From assembly GCF_030063415.1 (NCBI RefSeq), contig NZ_JASITA010000033.1, positions 21,270 to 85,269 of the forward strand: 64,000 nt of DNA, given 5' to 3'. Source of the stretch: Streptomyces sp. H27-C3 (GTDB taxonomy: Bacteria; Actinomycetota; Actinomycetes; Streptomycetales; Streptomycetaceae). How positions within the stretch are numbered: position 1 is the first letter of the stretch; every line of letters begins with the position of its first letter. Below, in pieces: positions 52,247-61,067 of the stretch. Made by a program: the position numbers and the translations under genes. The notes beneath the pieces are model-generated. The model worked only from the letters and a program-made list of their open reading frames with translations. It ran no database searches and was not told the DNA's origin.

Positions 52247-53992
52247 TTGAACCAGGCGTACGCGGTGGCGGCCGTCACCGTCGTCGTGCTCGCCACCGTC
52301 CTCATCGGCGCGCTCGGCCTGCGCATATCCCGTACCACCTCGGACTTCTACGTCGCCTCCCGCAGCGTCAAGCCGGGCCTCAACGCCGCCGCGATCAGCG
52401 GCGAGTACCTCTCCGCCGCCTCCTTCCTCGGCGTAGCGGGCCTGGTCCTTCTCCAGGGCCCGGAGATGCTCTGGTACCCGGTCGGCTACACCGCCGGGCA
52501 CCTCGTCCTGCTGGTGCTGGTCGCCGCCCCGCTGCGGCGGTCCGGCGCGTACACCCTCTCCGACTTCGCCGAGGCCCGGCTCGAATCCCCGCACGTCCGC
52601 AGGCTCGCGAGCCTCTTCGTCGTCGGCATCGGCTGGCTCTACCTGCTGCCGCAGCTCCAGGGCGCGGGCCTGACGCTGGAGATACTCACCGGCGCGCCCG
52701 GCTGGGTCGGCGGCCTGGTCGTCGCGCTCGTGGTGACCGGGACGGTGGCGGCCGGCGGGATGCGCAGCATCACCTTCGTACAGGCCTTCCAATACTGGCT
52801 CAAACTCACCGCACTGCTCGTTCCCGCGCTCTTCCTGGTCGTGGCCTGGCTGGGGGACGACGCGCCGCGTGCCCGGTTCGACGAGCCCGCGACCTTCCGT
52901 GAGCACACCGCCGTACGGATCGACGACACGGTACGGATCGACCTGGCGGAGCCGCTGCGCGTCACCGTGAGCGGCCTGGTGGACGACCGGCGCTACGAGA
53001 ATGAGCCGGTCGCCCTCGACGCCGGACCCCACCGCATCGGCGCCGGCACGACCCTCGGCTTTCCCGCCCACGCGCAGGTCCCCGAGAAGGCCGCCACACC
53101 GGGGGCGGGCGCGTCGAGCTGGTCCCAGCCACTGTCCAGCAGCCGGGAGGAGCACCCGCTGTACGCGACGTACGGGCTGATCCTCGCCACCTTCCTCGGC
53201 ACCATGGGGCTGCCGCACGTAGCCGTGCGCTTCTACACCAGCCCCAACGGCACCGCCGCCCGCCGCACGACCCTCGTTGTGCTCGGGCTGGTCGGCGCCT
53301 TCTACCTGCTGCCCCCCATCTACGGCGCGCTCGGCCGGATCTACGCCCCCGAGCTGTCCCTGACCGGGACGGCGGACGCCGCCGTCCTGGTGCTCCCCGC
53401 CCGGCTCGTCGGCGGCGTCGGCGGCGAACTGCTCGGCGCCCTGCTCGCGGGCGGGGCCTTCGCGGCCTTCCTGTCCACCGCTTCCGGGCTGACCATGTCG
53501 GTCGCGGGCGTACTGACCCAGGACGTGCTGCCGTCCCGCGGCGTACGCCACTTCAGGCTCGCGACCGTCCTGGCCGTGGCGGTGCCGCTGGCGTTGAGCA
53601 CCGTGACGAGCGACGTGCCGGTGGCCGACGCGGTCGGGCTGGCCTTCGCCGTCTCCGCGTCCTCCTTCTGCCCGCTCCTTGTGCTCGGCATCTGGTGGCG
53701 GGGGCTCACCCCGCCGGGCGCGGTGGCCGGCCTTGTCGTCGGCGGCGGGGCCGCCCTGACCGCGGTGATGGCGACCAGGGTCGGGCTGCCGGCGAGTGGC
53801 TGGGCGCACACCCTGCTGGCCTGGCCCGCGGTCTGGTCGGTACCGCTCGGCTTTCTGACGATGGTGCTGGTGTCGCTGGCGACCCGCGACCGGATCCCCG
53901 CGGGGACCGCCGCGATCCTGGCGCGGCTGCATCTGCCCGAGGACCTGATGGCGAAGGCCGACAGCGGCCGACCCGGGGGAGTGGAACGATGA
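52247..53992 (+). CDS. sodium:solute symporter, cation-acetate (ActP) type (581 aa)
   Basis: TTG 52247 starts LNQAYAVAAVTVVVLATV; about 13 membrane helices. The family start TSDFYVASRSVKPGLNAAAISGEYLSAASFLGVAG binds sodium. A large hydrophilic loop of about 100 residues (DEPATFREHT to PLSSSREEHP) is inserted between helices six and seven, longer than in E. coli ActP. It likely imports acetate or similar acids. Cotranscribed with DUF485 ahead and a LytS-type kinase after (ATGA overlap). Confidence 0.9.
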   Translation: MNQAYAVAAVTVVVLATVLIGALGLRISRTTSDFYVASRSVKPGLNAAAISGEYLSAASFLGVAGLVLLQGPEMLWYPVGYTAGHLVLLVLVAAPLRRSGAYTLSDFAEARLESPHVRRLASLFVVGIGWLYLLPQLQGAGLTLEILTGAPGWVGGLVVALVVTGTVAAGGMRSITFVQAFQYWLKLTALLVPALFLVVAWLGDDAPRARFDEPATFREHTAVRIDDTVRIDLAEPLRVTVSGLVDDRRYENEPVALDAGPHRIGAGTTLGFPAHAQVPEKAATPGAGASSWSQPLSSSREEHPLYATYGLILATFLGTMGLPHVAVRFYTSPNGTAARRTTLVVLGLVGAFYLLPPIYGALGRIYAPELSLTGTADAAVLVLPARLVGGVGGELLGALLAGGAFAAFLSTASGLTMSVAGVLTQDVLPSRGVRHFRLATVLAVAVPLALSTVTSDVPVADAVGLAFAVSASSFCPLLVLGIWWRGLTPPGAVAGLVVGGGAALTAVMATRVGLPASGWAHTLLAWPAVWSVPLGFLTMVLVSLATRDRIPAGTAAILARLHLPEDLMAKADSGRPGGVER

Positions 53993-55227
53993 CTGGCATG
54001 GAACTGGCGGCGCTGGCCGCAGCGGGCACCGTGATCCTTGCCGCGGGCATCGCCCTGGGCCGGGTCGCGGCCCGGCGCGGGCGCAGCGAGGATCTCGACC
54101 TCGGTACGCCCGTCGAGCGCGCCACTTTCCACACCCTGCACACCGCGTCGCTCGCAGCGCCGCCGCTGCGAGCCGGCCTCACCGAGGACACCGCCCGCAA
54201 GGCCTCCCGCAGGCTGCGTTCACTGCTGGGCACCGAGGCACTGTGCCTGACCGACCGCGAGGCCGTGCTGGCCTGGGACGGGCCGGGCGGGGACCACCAC
54301 AGGGAAGCGGTGATGCGCCAGGTCGGGGAGGTGCTGGAGTCCGGGCGCAGCCGGAGCGTGCGGACCGGCTGCGAGGACCTCCAGTGCCCACTGCGCTGGG
54401 TGGTGATCGCGCCGCTGACCGGCGAGGAGGGTGTGCTCGGCGCGCTGGTGGCGTACGGGTCACGGGAGTCCGCGGTCCTGGTCAGGGCCGCCACCGAGGT
54501 GGCCCGCTGGGTTTCGGTACAGCTGGAGCTGGCCGAGCTGGACCGCTCACGCACCCGGCTCATCGAGGCGGAGATCCGCGCCCTGCGCGCCCAGATCTCG
54601 CCGCACTTCATCTTCAACTCGCTGGCCGCCATCGCCTCGTTCGTCCGCACCGACCCCGAGCGCGCCCGTGAACTGCTTCTGGAGTTCGCCGACTTCACCC
54701 GCTACTCCTTCCGCAGGCACGGCGACTTCACCACTCTCGCCGACGAACTGCGGTGCATCGAGCAGTACTTGGCGCTGGCGGGCGCCCGCTTCGGGGACCG
54801 GCTCGCGGTGACACTTCAGGTCGCCCCGGAGGTCCTGCCGGTGGCGCTGCCCTTCCTGTGTCTCCAGCCGCTCGTCGAGAACGCGGTCAAGCACGGTCTT
54901 GAGGACTCCAGGGAAGCGTTCAAGGTGACCATCTCGGCCCAGGACGCGGGCGCCGAGGCACTGGTCGTCATCGAGGACAACGGCGTCGGCATGGACCCGG
55001 CCCTGCTGCGGAGCATTCTCGCGGGTGAGCACACCACGTACTCCGGCATCGGCCTGTCCAACGTCGACGACCGGCTGCGTCAAGTGTACGGCGACGACTA
55101 CGGCCTGGTCATCGAGACGGGTGTGGGCGCGGGCATGAAGATCACGCTGAGGTTCCCCAAGTACCGGGCGGGAGTGCATTCTTCGACGCCCGCCGGGCGT
55201 GATCAGAAGAGGTGGATGGCGAGATGA
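53989..55227 (+). CDS. LytS-type sensor histidine kinase (412 aa)
   Basis: ATG overlaps the symporter stop (ATGA). One N-terminal membrane helix; a GAF-like region at about 60-190; the His-kinase domain with phospho-His in QISPHFIFNSLAA (about residue 205) and ATPase ENAVKHGLE, DNGVGMD and GIGLSNVDDRL. Such kinases pair with LytTR regulators, and the only one nearby is at 50247. The whole set may sense acetate transport or carbon status. Confidence 0.92.
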   Translation: MTGMELAALAAAGTVILAAGIALGRVAARRGRSEDLDLGTPVERATFHTLHTASLAAPPLRAGLTEDTARKASRRLRSLLGTEALCLTDREAVLAWDGPGGDHHREAVMRQVGEVLESGRSRSVRTGCEDLQCPLRWVVIAPLTGEEGVLGALVAYGSRESAVLVRAATEVARWVSVQLELAELDRSRTRLIEAEIRALRAQISPHFIFNSLAAIASFVRTDPERARELLLEFADFTRYSFRRHGDFTTLADELRCIEQYLALAGARFGDRLAVTLQVAPEVLPVALPFLCLQPLVENAVKHGLEDSREAFKVTISAQDAGAEALVVIEDNGVGMDPALLRSILAGEHTTYSGIGLSNVDDRLRQVYGDDYGLVIETGVGAGMKITLRFPKYRAGVHSSTPAGRDQKRWMAR

Positions 55228-55748
55228 CCGAGCGGCAGGCCCAGCTGCCAGGCAGGTGTCCAGACCTGTTCGCTCTCGTCGACGCCGAGATCCTCGGCCT
55301 GGTGCCAGGGGGTCACGCCGCCCAGATCAGTGGCGAGTAACTCGGTGGTGCTGAGCCACTGCCAGGACGCCAGGGCCAGCTCCAGGTCCGGGTTCCTCGT
55401 GGTGAGTTCGTCGGCGCGGGCCGTGCGCTCCGCGATCCGCTCACGCACCCACTCCTCCCAGGGATGCCCGTAGGTGGTGAGGGAGAGCCACTCGTCCAGG
55501 CCGGCCACGACCCGGATGCCGGAGAGCTCGTCGGAGCTGTCGGACAGGTAGATGGTGAGCGCCAGCGTCTCCCGGCCGGCCCGGAACTCCAGCGTTCCGT
55601 GCGGAATCAGATTGCTCGTGCGGAGCACCTCGTCGGCGATGTACTCGGCGTACAGCCAAGCCATCGGTACCGCGAGCCTGCCTCCACTGGTGCCATTCGT
55701 ACTTTCGGGCCGCACGGCTTCCCACCTTCTCCCGGTCCTAATCCGCAT
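55203..55748 (-). CDS. hypothetical protein (181 aa)
   Basis: ATG 55748 with AAGGA nine bases upstream. A soluble alpha/beta protein rich in Trp, Leu and Glu (YAEYIADEVLRTSNLIPHG, TIYLSDSSDELSGIRVVAGLDEWLSLTTYGHPWEEWVRERIAERT). No motif is recognised. It overlaps the end of the kinase gene by 25 bp in convergent orientation. Confidence 0.65.
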   Translation of the reverse strand: MRIRTGRRWEAVRPESTNGTSGGRLAVPMAWLYAEYIADEVLRTSNLIPHGTLEFRAGRETLALTIYLSDSSDELSGIRVVAGLDEWLSLTTYGHPWEEWVRERIAERTARADELTTRNPDLELALASWQWLSTTELLATDLGGVTPWHQAEDLGVDESEQVWTPAWQLGLPLGHLAIHLF

Positions 55749-55895
55749 TTCGAGCCATCCTTGAGCCTTCACTCTCACAGACGCACAGCGGGGTGTCTTT
55801 ACTCAACTTGGCGCTCTGGTTTCGAATTCGGCCTGGTCTGCACGGGTACTGGAGGGAAAACAGGCGGTCAGTGATGCAGTTGGGACGTGAGAGCC

Positions 55896-56438
55896 TCAGT
55901 CGGTATCCAGACCGTAGCCCGGCAGAACTTTCTTCAACGCGCGCAGAGCGTAGTACGTCCGGGACTTGACGGTCCCCGCCGGGATGCCGAGTGCTTCGGA
56001 TGCCTCCGCCACGGACCGACCGCGGAAGTAGACCTGGGTCAGCACCTCGCGGTACTCGCCCCGCAGCGCCTTGACGGCCTCCCGCACATCGAGAGCGGTG
56101 ACCGAGCGCTCCGTGTGGTCGTCGCAGCCGGGCACCGCGGACTGCTCCAGGACGTCCGCGGTGACCTCGTGGGGCCGGGCACGCCTGGCCCGCCGGGCGT
56201 CGATCGCCAGCCTGCGGCCCACCGTGAACAGCCAGGGGCGCATCGAGTCGTGGTCGCTGGCCAACGCCTCGGGATGTTGCCACACCCGGACCAGCGTCTC
56301 CTGCAGCAGATCCTCCGCCCGTTGCCGGTCCCCGTAGGTGAGGCCGAGCAGGAAACCGTAGAGCGCCGTGCCGTGCTCACGCTGGAGATCGGCCAGCTCT
56401 CGTTCGTCGGTGTGCTGCTGGAGGAGGGAGGAAGTCAC
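55896..56438 (-). CDS. ECF-family RNA polymerase sigma factor (180 aa)
   Basis: Region 2 is seen in LQREHGTALYGFLLGLTYGDRQRAEDLLQETLVRVWQ (the DLLQET core) and region 4 in GEYREVLTQVYFRGRSVAEASEALGIPAGTVKSRTYYALRALK. GTG 56438 has GGAG eight bases upstream; the frame before it is not coding. No adjacent anti-sigma gene. The two ZAS proteins at 49-50 kb are candidates for its partners by distance only. Confidence 0.9.
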   Translation of the reverse strand: MTSSLLQQHTDERELADLQREHGTALYGFLLGLTYGDRQRAEDLLQETLVRVWQHPEALASDHDSMRPWLFTVGRRLAIDARRARRARPHEVTADVLEQSAVPGCDDHTERSVTALDVREAVKALRGEYREVLTQVYFRGRSVAEASEALGIPAGTVKSRTYYALRALKKVLPGYGLDTD

Positions 56439-56757
56439 CGTAAACGCTCCTTCGCGAGACCGGTTGGCCGTTGGCCGGACGGCCGCGAAGGTATCCGCCA
56501 CCTGGCGAGAATGCGGCGGTGCGGCGCGGCGCGGCCGAACGGGCGGCAGGGGCGTGCGGTGAGCGGTCGAACGGCGCGACGAACGGTCCCGTCACCGCGT
56601 CCTCCGCCGCGCCCCTCACGGCGCCTGTCACCGCGTCCTTCGCCTCGTCCGCCATCGCGTCCGTTCCAGTGACCTCGGCGGCCCCGATCCTTGACATCCC
56701 CCTGACCCACGTATGGATTCATATCTACGTATTAATCCCCATACGGAAGTCGGTTCC

Positions 56758-57954
56758 ATGACGAAGCGCAAGCTGCAGGGCGCGGTGGCCGCGGCCGCTC
56801 TGCTGATCGGCAGTGCCACAGGCTGCGCCGGACCGCCGACAGCGGCCCCCGCGCCGGTCCCGCCCCGGGACTCCGCACGCCCGGCGGCCTCCTCGGCGGC
56901 GGGCGGCGCGGCGTCCGCCGGGCGCGGCTTCACCCTCGTCGCCTCCGGGGACGTACTTCCGCACGCCTCGATCATCCGGCAGGCGAGCGCGGACGCGGGC
57001 GGCAACGGCTACGACTTCGCGCCCATGCTCGCCGGGGTCAAGCCGGTCGTCTCCCGGGCCGACCTGGCGATCTGCCACATGGAGACGGTGTACGGCGCCA
57101 AGGGCGGCCCATACACCGGCTACCCCGACTTCAAGTCCCCGCCGCAGGTGGCCGAGGGGCTGCGCGCCACCGGCTACGACGCCTGCTCCACCGCGTCGAA
57201 CCACACCCTGGACGCGGGTACCGAAGGCATCGGCAGGACCCTGGCCGCGCTCGACAAGGCGGGCATCAAGCACGTCGGCTCGGCACGCTCCGCCGCCGAG
57301 GCTCGGCGGCCCGCCCTGCTGGACGCGGGCAGCGCCAAGGTCGCCCAGCTCGCGTATACGTACGGCACCAACGGCTACCCGCTGCCCAAGGGGCGGCCGT
57401 GGGCGGTGAACCTGATCGACGAACGGAAGATCCTCGCCGACGCGCGTGCCGCCAGAAAGGCGGGCGCCGATGTCGTGGTGGTCTCGCTGCACTGGGGCAC
57501 GGAGTGGCAGGACGCCCCCGACGGTCAGCAGCTGCGCCTCGGCAGGGCGCTCACCGCGTCGAAGACCGCGGGACGCCCCGACATCGACCTGATCCTGGGT
57601 ACGCACGCCCATGTCCCGCAGGCGTACGAGAAGGTCAACGGCACCTGGGTCATCTACGGCATGGGCGACCAGATCGCAGGCTCGATGATCAATTACTCGG
57701 GTGAGAACGACGCGCGGGGCAACCAGGGCACCATCGGCCGCTTCACCTTCGCACCGCCCGCCCGGCCCGGAGAGCGCTGGGCGGTGAAGAAGGCGGAGTT
57801 CATCCCGCAGTGGTTCGACACCGAGGAGGGCCGGGCGGTGAATCTCAATGCCGTGATGTCCCGCGGCGCCGACTACAAGGGCGTACGCGACCGTATCCGC
57901 AATGTCGTCCTCAGCCGCGGCGCGGCCAAGGACGGCCTGCTCATGGGCGAGTAG
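56758..57954 (+). CDS. CapA-family lipoprotein metallophosphatase-like (398 aa)
   Basis: The signal LLIGSATGCAG carries a lipobox Cys. The catalytic fold has the CapA metal ligands: SGDVLPHAS (Asp), HMETVYG (Glu), ASNHTLDAG (Asn-His), VSLHWGTEW (His) and GTHAHVPQAYEKV (His-x-His). CapA-like proteins act in capsule or poly-gamma-glutamate handling at the cell surface. ATG 56758 is preferred because an earlier in-frame ATG puts hydrophilic residues ahead of the signal. Confidence 0.88.
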   Translation: MTKRKLQGAVAAAALLIGSATGCAGPPTAAPAPVPPRDSARPAASSAAGGAASAGRGFTLVASGDVLPHASIIRQASADAGGNGYDFAPMLAGVKPVVSRADLAICHMETVYGAKGGPYTGYPDFKSPPQVAEGLRATGYDACSTASNHTLDAGTEGIGRTLAALDKAGIKHVGSARSAAEARRPALLDAGSAKVAQLAYTYGTNGYPLPKGRPWAVNLIDERKILADARAARKAGADVVVVSLHWGTEWQDAPDGQQLRLGRALTASKTAGRPDIDLILGTHAHVPQAYEKVNGTWVIYGMGDQIAGSMINYSGENDARGNQGTIGRFTFAPPARPGERWAVKKAEFIPQWFDTEEGRAVNLNAVMSRGADYKGVRDRIRNVVLSRGAAKDGLLMGE

Positions 57955-58123
57955 CCCACACCCGCCCGATGGGTCCATGGGGCGTCGGGGGGGCTTTGCA
58001 CACCGGCGCCTTCGCCAGCTCCGCCTTGCGGTAGGAGTACGCGAAGTAGATGACCAGAGTGATCAGAGCCAGGAGCGCGACCGAAGACGACTCACCCTCG
58101 CCGAAGTGAGGAGTCTGCCCGGT
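57941..58123 (-). pseudogene. C-terminal remnant of a membrane transporter
   Basis: After a stop at 58124-58126 the minus strand reads FGEGESSSVALLALITLVIY and then FAYSYRKAELAKAPV, a last membrane helix and tail of the kind that ends amino-acid permeases. It then runs on antisense into the end of the CapA-like gene. No start or earlier helices exist. The transporter class is uncertain. Confidence 0.5.
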
Positions 58124-58138
58124 TTACGGTGTGCGGGT

Positions 58139-58597
58139 TTACGGCACGACCGTGACGGGCCAGCGTCCGGCCTTCACCAGCCGCAACGCCACCGAGCCGA
58201 TGAACCGGTGGCCCGCCGACTCCGACGCCCCAACGATCACCGCGTCCGCCTTGAGCTCGTCGGCCGCGGTGACCAGACCGTTGTACGGGTCGCCGCGGAA
58301 GGTGTGGAACTCCCAGCGCACCTCGAAGGCGTCCTTCACCCGGTGCGCCGCCGTGCGGATCTCGTTCATCAGATCCTCGGCGATCTCCTCGGTGGTTCCG
58401 GCGACCGGCACCCCGAGCGCGGCCCCGGCCGGCATCACCGGCTGGACGTACACCATGGCGAGGAGCGCGTTCTGCCGCCGGGCGAGGCCCGCCGCGTACG
58501 CCACCGCGCGCATCGAGGAGTCGGATCCGTCCAGGCCGGCGACGATCACCTTGGGCCCGTCGGTGCCGCGTTCGAACTGATGCCCTCGCTCTGTCAC
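58139..58597 (-). CDS. universal stress protein (UspA fold, 152 aa)
   Basis: GTG 58597 (VTERGHQFERG). The ATP-binding pattern of UspA appears as VIVAGLDGSDSSMRAVAYAAGLA at the front and VIVGASESAGHRFIGSVALRLVKAGRWPVTVVP at the end (G-x2-G-x9-G-S type). Cytosolic protein that supports stress survival. The neighbours on both sides are remnants, so its context has changed recently. Confidence 0.88.
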   Translation of the reverse strand: MTERGHQFERGTDGPKVIVAGLDGSDSSMRAVAYAAGLARRQNALLAMVYVQPVMPAGAALGVPVAGTTEEIAEDLMNEIRTAAHRVKDAFEVRWEFHTFRGDPYNGLVTAADELKADAVIVGASESAGHRFIGSVALRLVKAGRWPVTVVP

Positions 58598-58656
58598 AGC
58601 AGCGAGGCTATCGGGCCCGACAGGCGCCCCGGCGGCGCCCTCCCTGGAGTGCGGAC

Positions 58657-59102
58657 ATGAGTGCCGGCGCGGTGAAGCCCACTTCTGCCGGCAGCCGCTT
58701 CCTGGCCCGGGTGCCCGACGGTTCGCCATGTTCTTCGGCGTGCTCGGCCTGTACTGCGCCGTACTCTCGCTCATCCCGCCGCTCAGAAGCCTGCTGGGTC
58801 CCGTCACCCGGTTCCTGGACACCGTCACTGTCCCGGTCAGCGTCAACCTCGCCCACGCCGTCTTCCTGCTGCTGCTCGCCGCGGCGAGCGCCGCCCGGAA
58901 GAAGGCCGCGTGGTGGCTGGTCGTCACCTATCTGGCCCTGCTCCTCGCGGTGGATGTACTGGCGCTGCTGTACGTCGTGGAGTGGACGTGGATCCCGAAC
59001 CTGGTCCTGTGCGCCCCCGCGGCGATGTCGTCCTCGAAATGTACGAGCGCCTGGTCGAGGATCAGCGAGACGCTGCCTTTCTCCCTCGTACGCCGTCAGT
59101 GA
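58657..59102 (+). pseudogene. LysX-type (lysylphosphatidylglycerol synthase/lysyl-tRNA ligase) remnant
   Basis: MSAGAVKPTSAGSRFLARVPDG starts normally, but a one-base loss near 58723 shifts the frame to FFGVLGLYCAVLSLIPPL and about 100 residues of membrane helices (to WIPNLVLCA). Near 59020 it jumps in yet another frame to GDVVLEMYERLVEDQ, a phrase from the end of class II lysyl-tRNA synthetases, and stops. The core of roughly 800-900 residues is gone. The identification rests on recalled family sequence. Confidence 0.7.
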
Positions 59103-59193
59103 AGTGCGCGTGGGCTCGTCCCATCGGGTACTTCACAGCCCGTTGCCGGTGTTGATCAGCCACTTGGGCCTGCCCCCGTGCGAGCTATTGGTC

Positions 59194-60057
59194 ATGAAAA
59201 GGGATCAGATCCTTCCGGGGCGCCGGACCGTACTGCGGGGCACCGCCTGTCTCGGGGCCGCCACCGTCCTGCGGGGGCTCAACACGGACCCGGCACAGAC
59301 CCCCGGACGCTTCCCCTCGGGAGATCCGCCCCCGGCGGCCGGTCCCCAGGCGAGCACCCCCGCGAAGTCATCGGCGTACCGGCTGCAGCCCATGACGGCG
59401 AATGCCCCGCCCTCCTTCCGGCCCGCGCGGCCCCCGGTGCGTCGGCGGCCTTTCCTGCGGATGCCGGGGCTGGGCCGCGCCATGGTGCTGACCTTCGACG
59501 ACGGTCCCGACCCGCGCTACACCCCGGACATCCTGCGCACGCTGCGGAGCTACGACGTGCGGGCGATGTTTTTCGTCTGCGGGGAGATGGCCGTCCACAA
59601 CGGGGACCTGCTGCGCGAGATGGCTGCCGACGGGCATGTCGTCGGCAACCACACGTGGTCCCATCCGCTGATCCCGAGCCTGTCGCGGGCCCGGATCCGC
59701 GACCAGCTGGGCGGCACCAGCGAGGTCATCGAAAAGACCCTGGGCGACGCCCCGACCTGGTACCGCGCACCGTACGGAGCCTGGAACAGGGCCTCCTTCC
59801 AGATCGGCGCGGAACTCGGCATGGAGCCGCTCGGCTGGACCGTGGACACCCTGGACTGGAAGGAGCCCGGCACCGGCACGATCATCCGCAGGGTGCGGGG
59901 CGGGGCGGGCCCCGGGGTGGTGGTGCTCTCGCACGACGCGGGCGGCAACCGGGGGCAGAGCGTGGTGGCGCTGCGCACCTATCTGCCGGAGCTGCTCGAC
60001 GCGGGCTACCGGATCACGGTGCCGAGCTCCGCGCCGCGGGGGATGCCTCGCGCTTGA
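59194..60057 (+). CDS. Tat-exported polysaccharide deacetylase, NodB fold (287 aa)
   Basis: ATG 59194 gives a twin-arginine signal (GRRTVLRGTACLGAATVL). After a Pro-rich stretch the NodB domain has TFDDGPDPRYT (catalytic and metal Asp), VGNHTWSHPLI (His-x3-His), RAPYGAWN and LSHDAGG (catalytic His). It removes acetyl groups from peptidoglycan or another surface glycan outside the cell. Ribosome site is weak. Confidence 0.92.
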   Translation: MKRDQILPGRRTVLRGTACLGAATVLRGLNTDPAQTPGRFPSGDPPPAAGPQASTPAKSSAYRLQPMTANAPPSFRPARPPVRRRPFLRMPGLGRAMVLTFDDGPDPRYTPDILRTLRSYDVRAMFFVCGEMAVHNGDLLREMAADGHVVGNHTWSHPLIPSLSRARIRDQLGGTSEVIEKTLGDAPTWYRAPYGAWNRASFQIGAELGMEPLGWTVDTLDWKEPGTGTIIRRVRGGAGPGVVVLSHDAGGNRGQSVVALRTYLPELLDAGYRITVPSSAPRGMPRA

Positions 60058-60097
60058 GTGCGCCGACCGGCCGGAACCCCGGCCGGTCGGCGGCCCG

Positions 60098-60757
60098 TCA
60101 GCGGGTGGCGATCAGCCTCGCGAAGACGACGACGTTCCCGGCGTAGCCGCCCGCCTTCGAGTAGCCGCCGCCGCAGGTGAGGACCCGCAGCTCCGGGTGC
60201 CCCGTGTCTCCGTACACCCGGGCGCCCGGGAACTGCTCCTTGGAGAAGACCTCGACGCCGTAGACCTCGAAGACAGCCACCCGGCCGTCGTAGCGGGTCA
60301 CCTCGACGCGGTGGCCCTTCTTGAGGGAGCCGAGACCGAAGAAGACCGCGGGCCCGGCGGCGTTGTCGACATGGCCGACGATGATCGACGTGCCCTTCTG
60401 GCCCGGGGAGATGCCGTTCTGGTACCAGCCGGCGAGGTTCGCGTCCTGCGGCGGCGGTGCGTCGATCCACCCGTTCGCATCGAGGCCCACATCCACGACC
60501 GGGGCATCGATCCGGATGTCGGGCAGACGCACCCGGGAGGCCGGGGCGTACGGCAGCGGCTCGACGACGGCGCGCGGTGCGGCGGCGACCGCGGTGTTGG
60601 CCCGGCTGTCCAGAGCCGCGGCGGATGCGGGCTGCGGCGGGCCGAGCGACACGTCGACGCCGTTTCGCATCAGCGCGAGACCGGTGAGCATCACGAGGGC
60701 CACGGCCCCCCAGGGTGAGCGTCTCCTCGGCGCGGAGCCGCTGTACTCCTGGCCCAT
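60098..60757 (-). CDS. class F-type sortase (219 aa)
   Basis: ATG 60757 with GGGAG upstream. One membrane helix (WGAVALVMLTGLALM) and then the sortase domain with His in IIVGHVDNAAG (about residue 128), catalytic Cys in RVLTCGGGYS (about 193) and the Arg in VVVFARLI near the C-terminus. The short length and single helix fit class F of actinobacteria. It joins surface proteins to the cell wall. Two secreted proteins with similar C-terminal anchors lie just beyond. Confidence 0.87.
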   Translation of the reverse strand: MGQEYSGSAPRRRSPWGAVALVMLTGLALMRNGVDVSLGPPQPASAAALDSRANTAVAAAPRAVVEPLPYAPASRVRLPDIRIDAPVVDVGLDANGWIDAPPPQDANLAGWYQNGISPGQKGTSIIVGHVDNAAGPAVFFGLGSLKKGHRVEVTRYDGRVAVFEVYGVEVFSKEQFPGARVYGDTGHPELRVLTCGGGYSKAGGYAGNVVVFARLIATR

Positions 60758-61067
60758 GGTGCTCCCTTCGTCGCGTCTGTAGGGACGCTATGCGCGGGGC
60801 CCGGGGGCGGCGAGATGTGGAGGGCGAACGGGTGGTGTGGCAGCCCGCAGTGACCCATCCGGGTAACTCATCGTACAAATCATCTGACGGTCTGTGACCT
60901 GCGGGTCCGTCAGATTTGGACCCTCCGTACCGGCGTGTCGCCTCACCGGGGTGGACCAGTCCCGAAATGCGGTAATTGCGGGGCCCGGTGAGTGTTCGTC
61001 ATGGGAGGCGTTCTCGTCGATCTTCCCGGAGCACCGCTCCGGGGCGCCGTCCCATGGAGGTTTTACG
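60758..61067. promoter_or_regulatory. divergent gap with inverted repeat
   Basis: The 310-bp gap between the sortase and the first secreted protein gene has a perfect 9-bp inverted repeat, ATCTGACGG (60882-60890) and CCGTCAGAT (60907-60915), with 16 bases between. It may be an operator or hairpin. The right end carries GGAGG seven bases ahead of the next start. No gene is supported here. Confidence 0.45.

Noticed and set aside
55896..56501. Longer sigma factor start (201 residues)
   Set aside because: The added N-terminal residues lack sigma features, and a ribosome site stands before the GTG at 56438.
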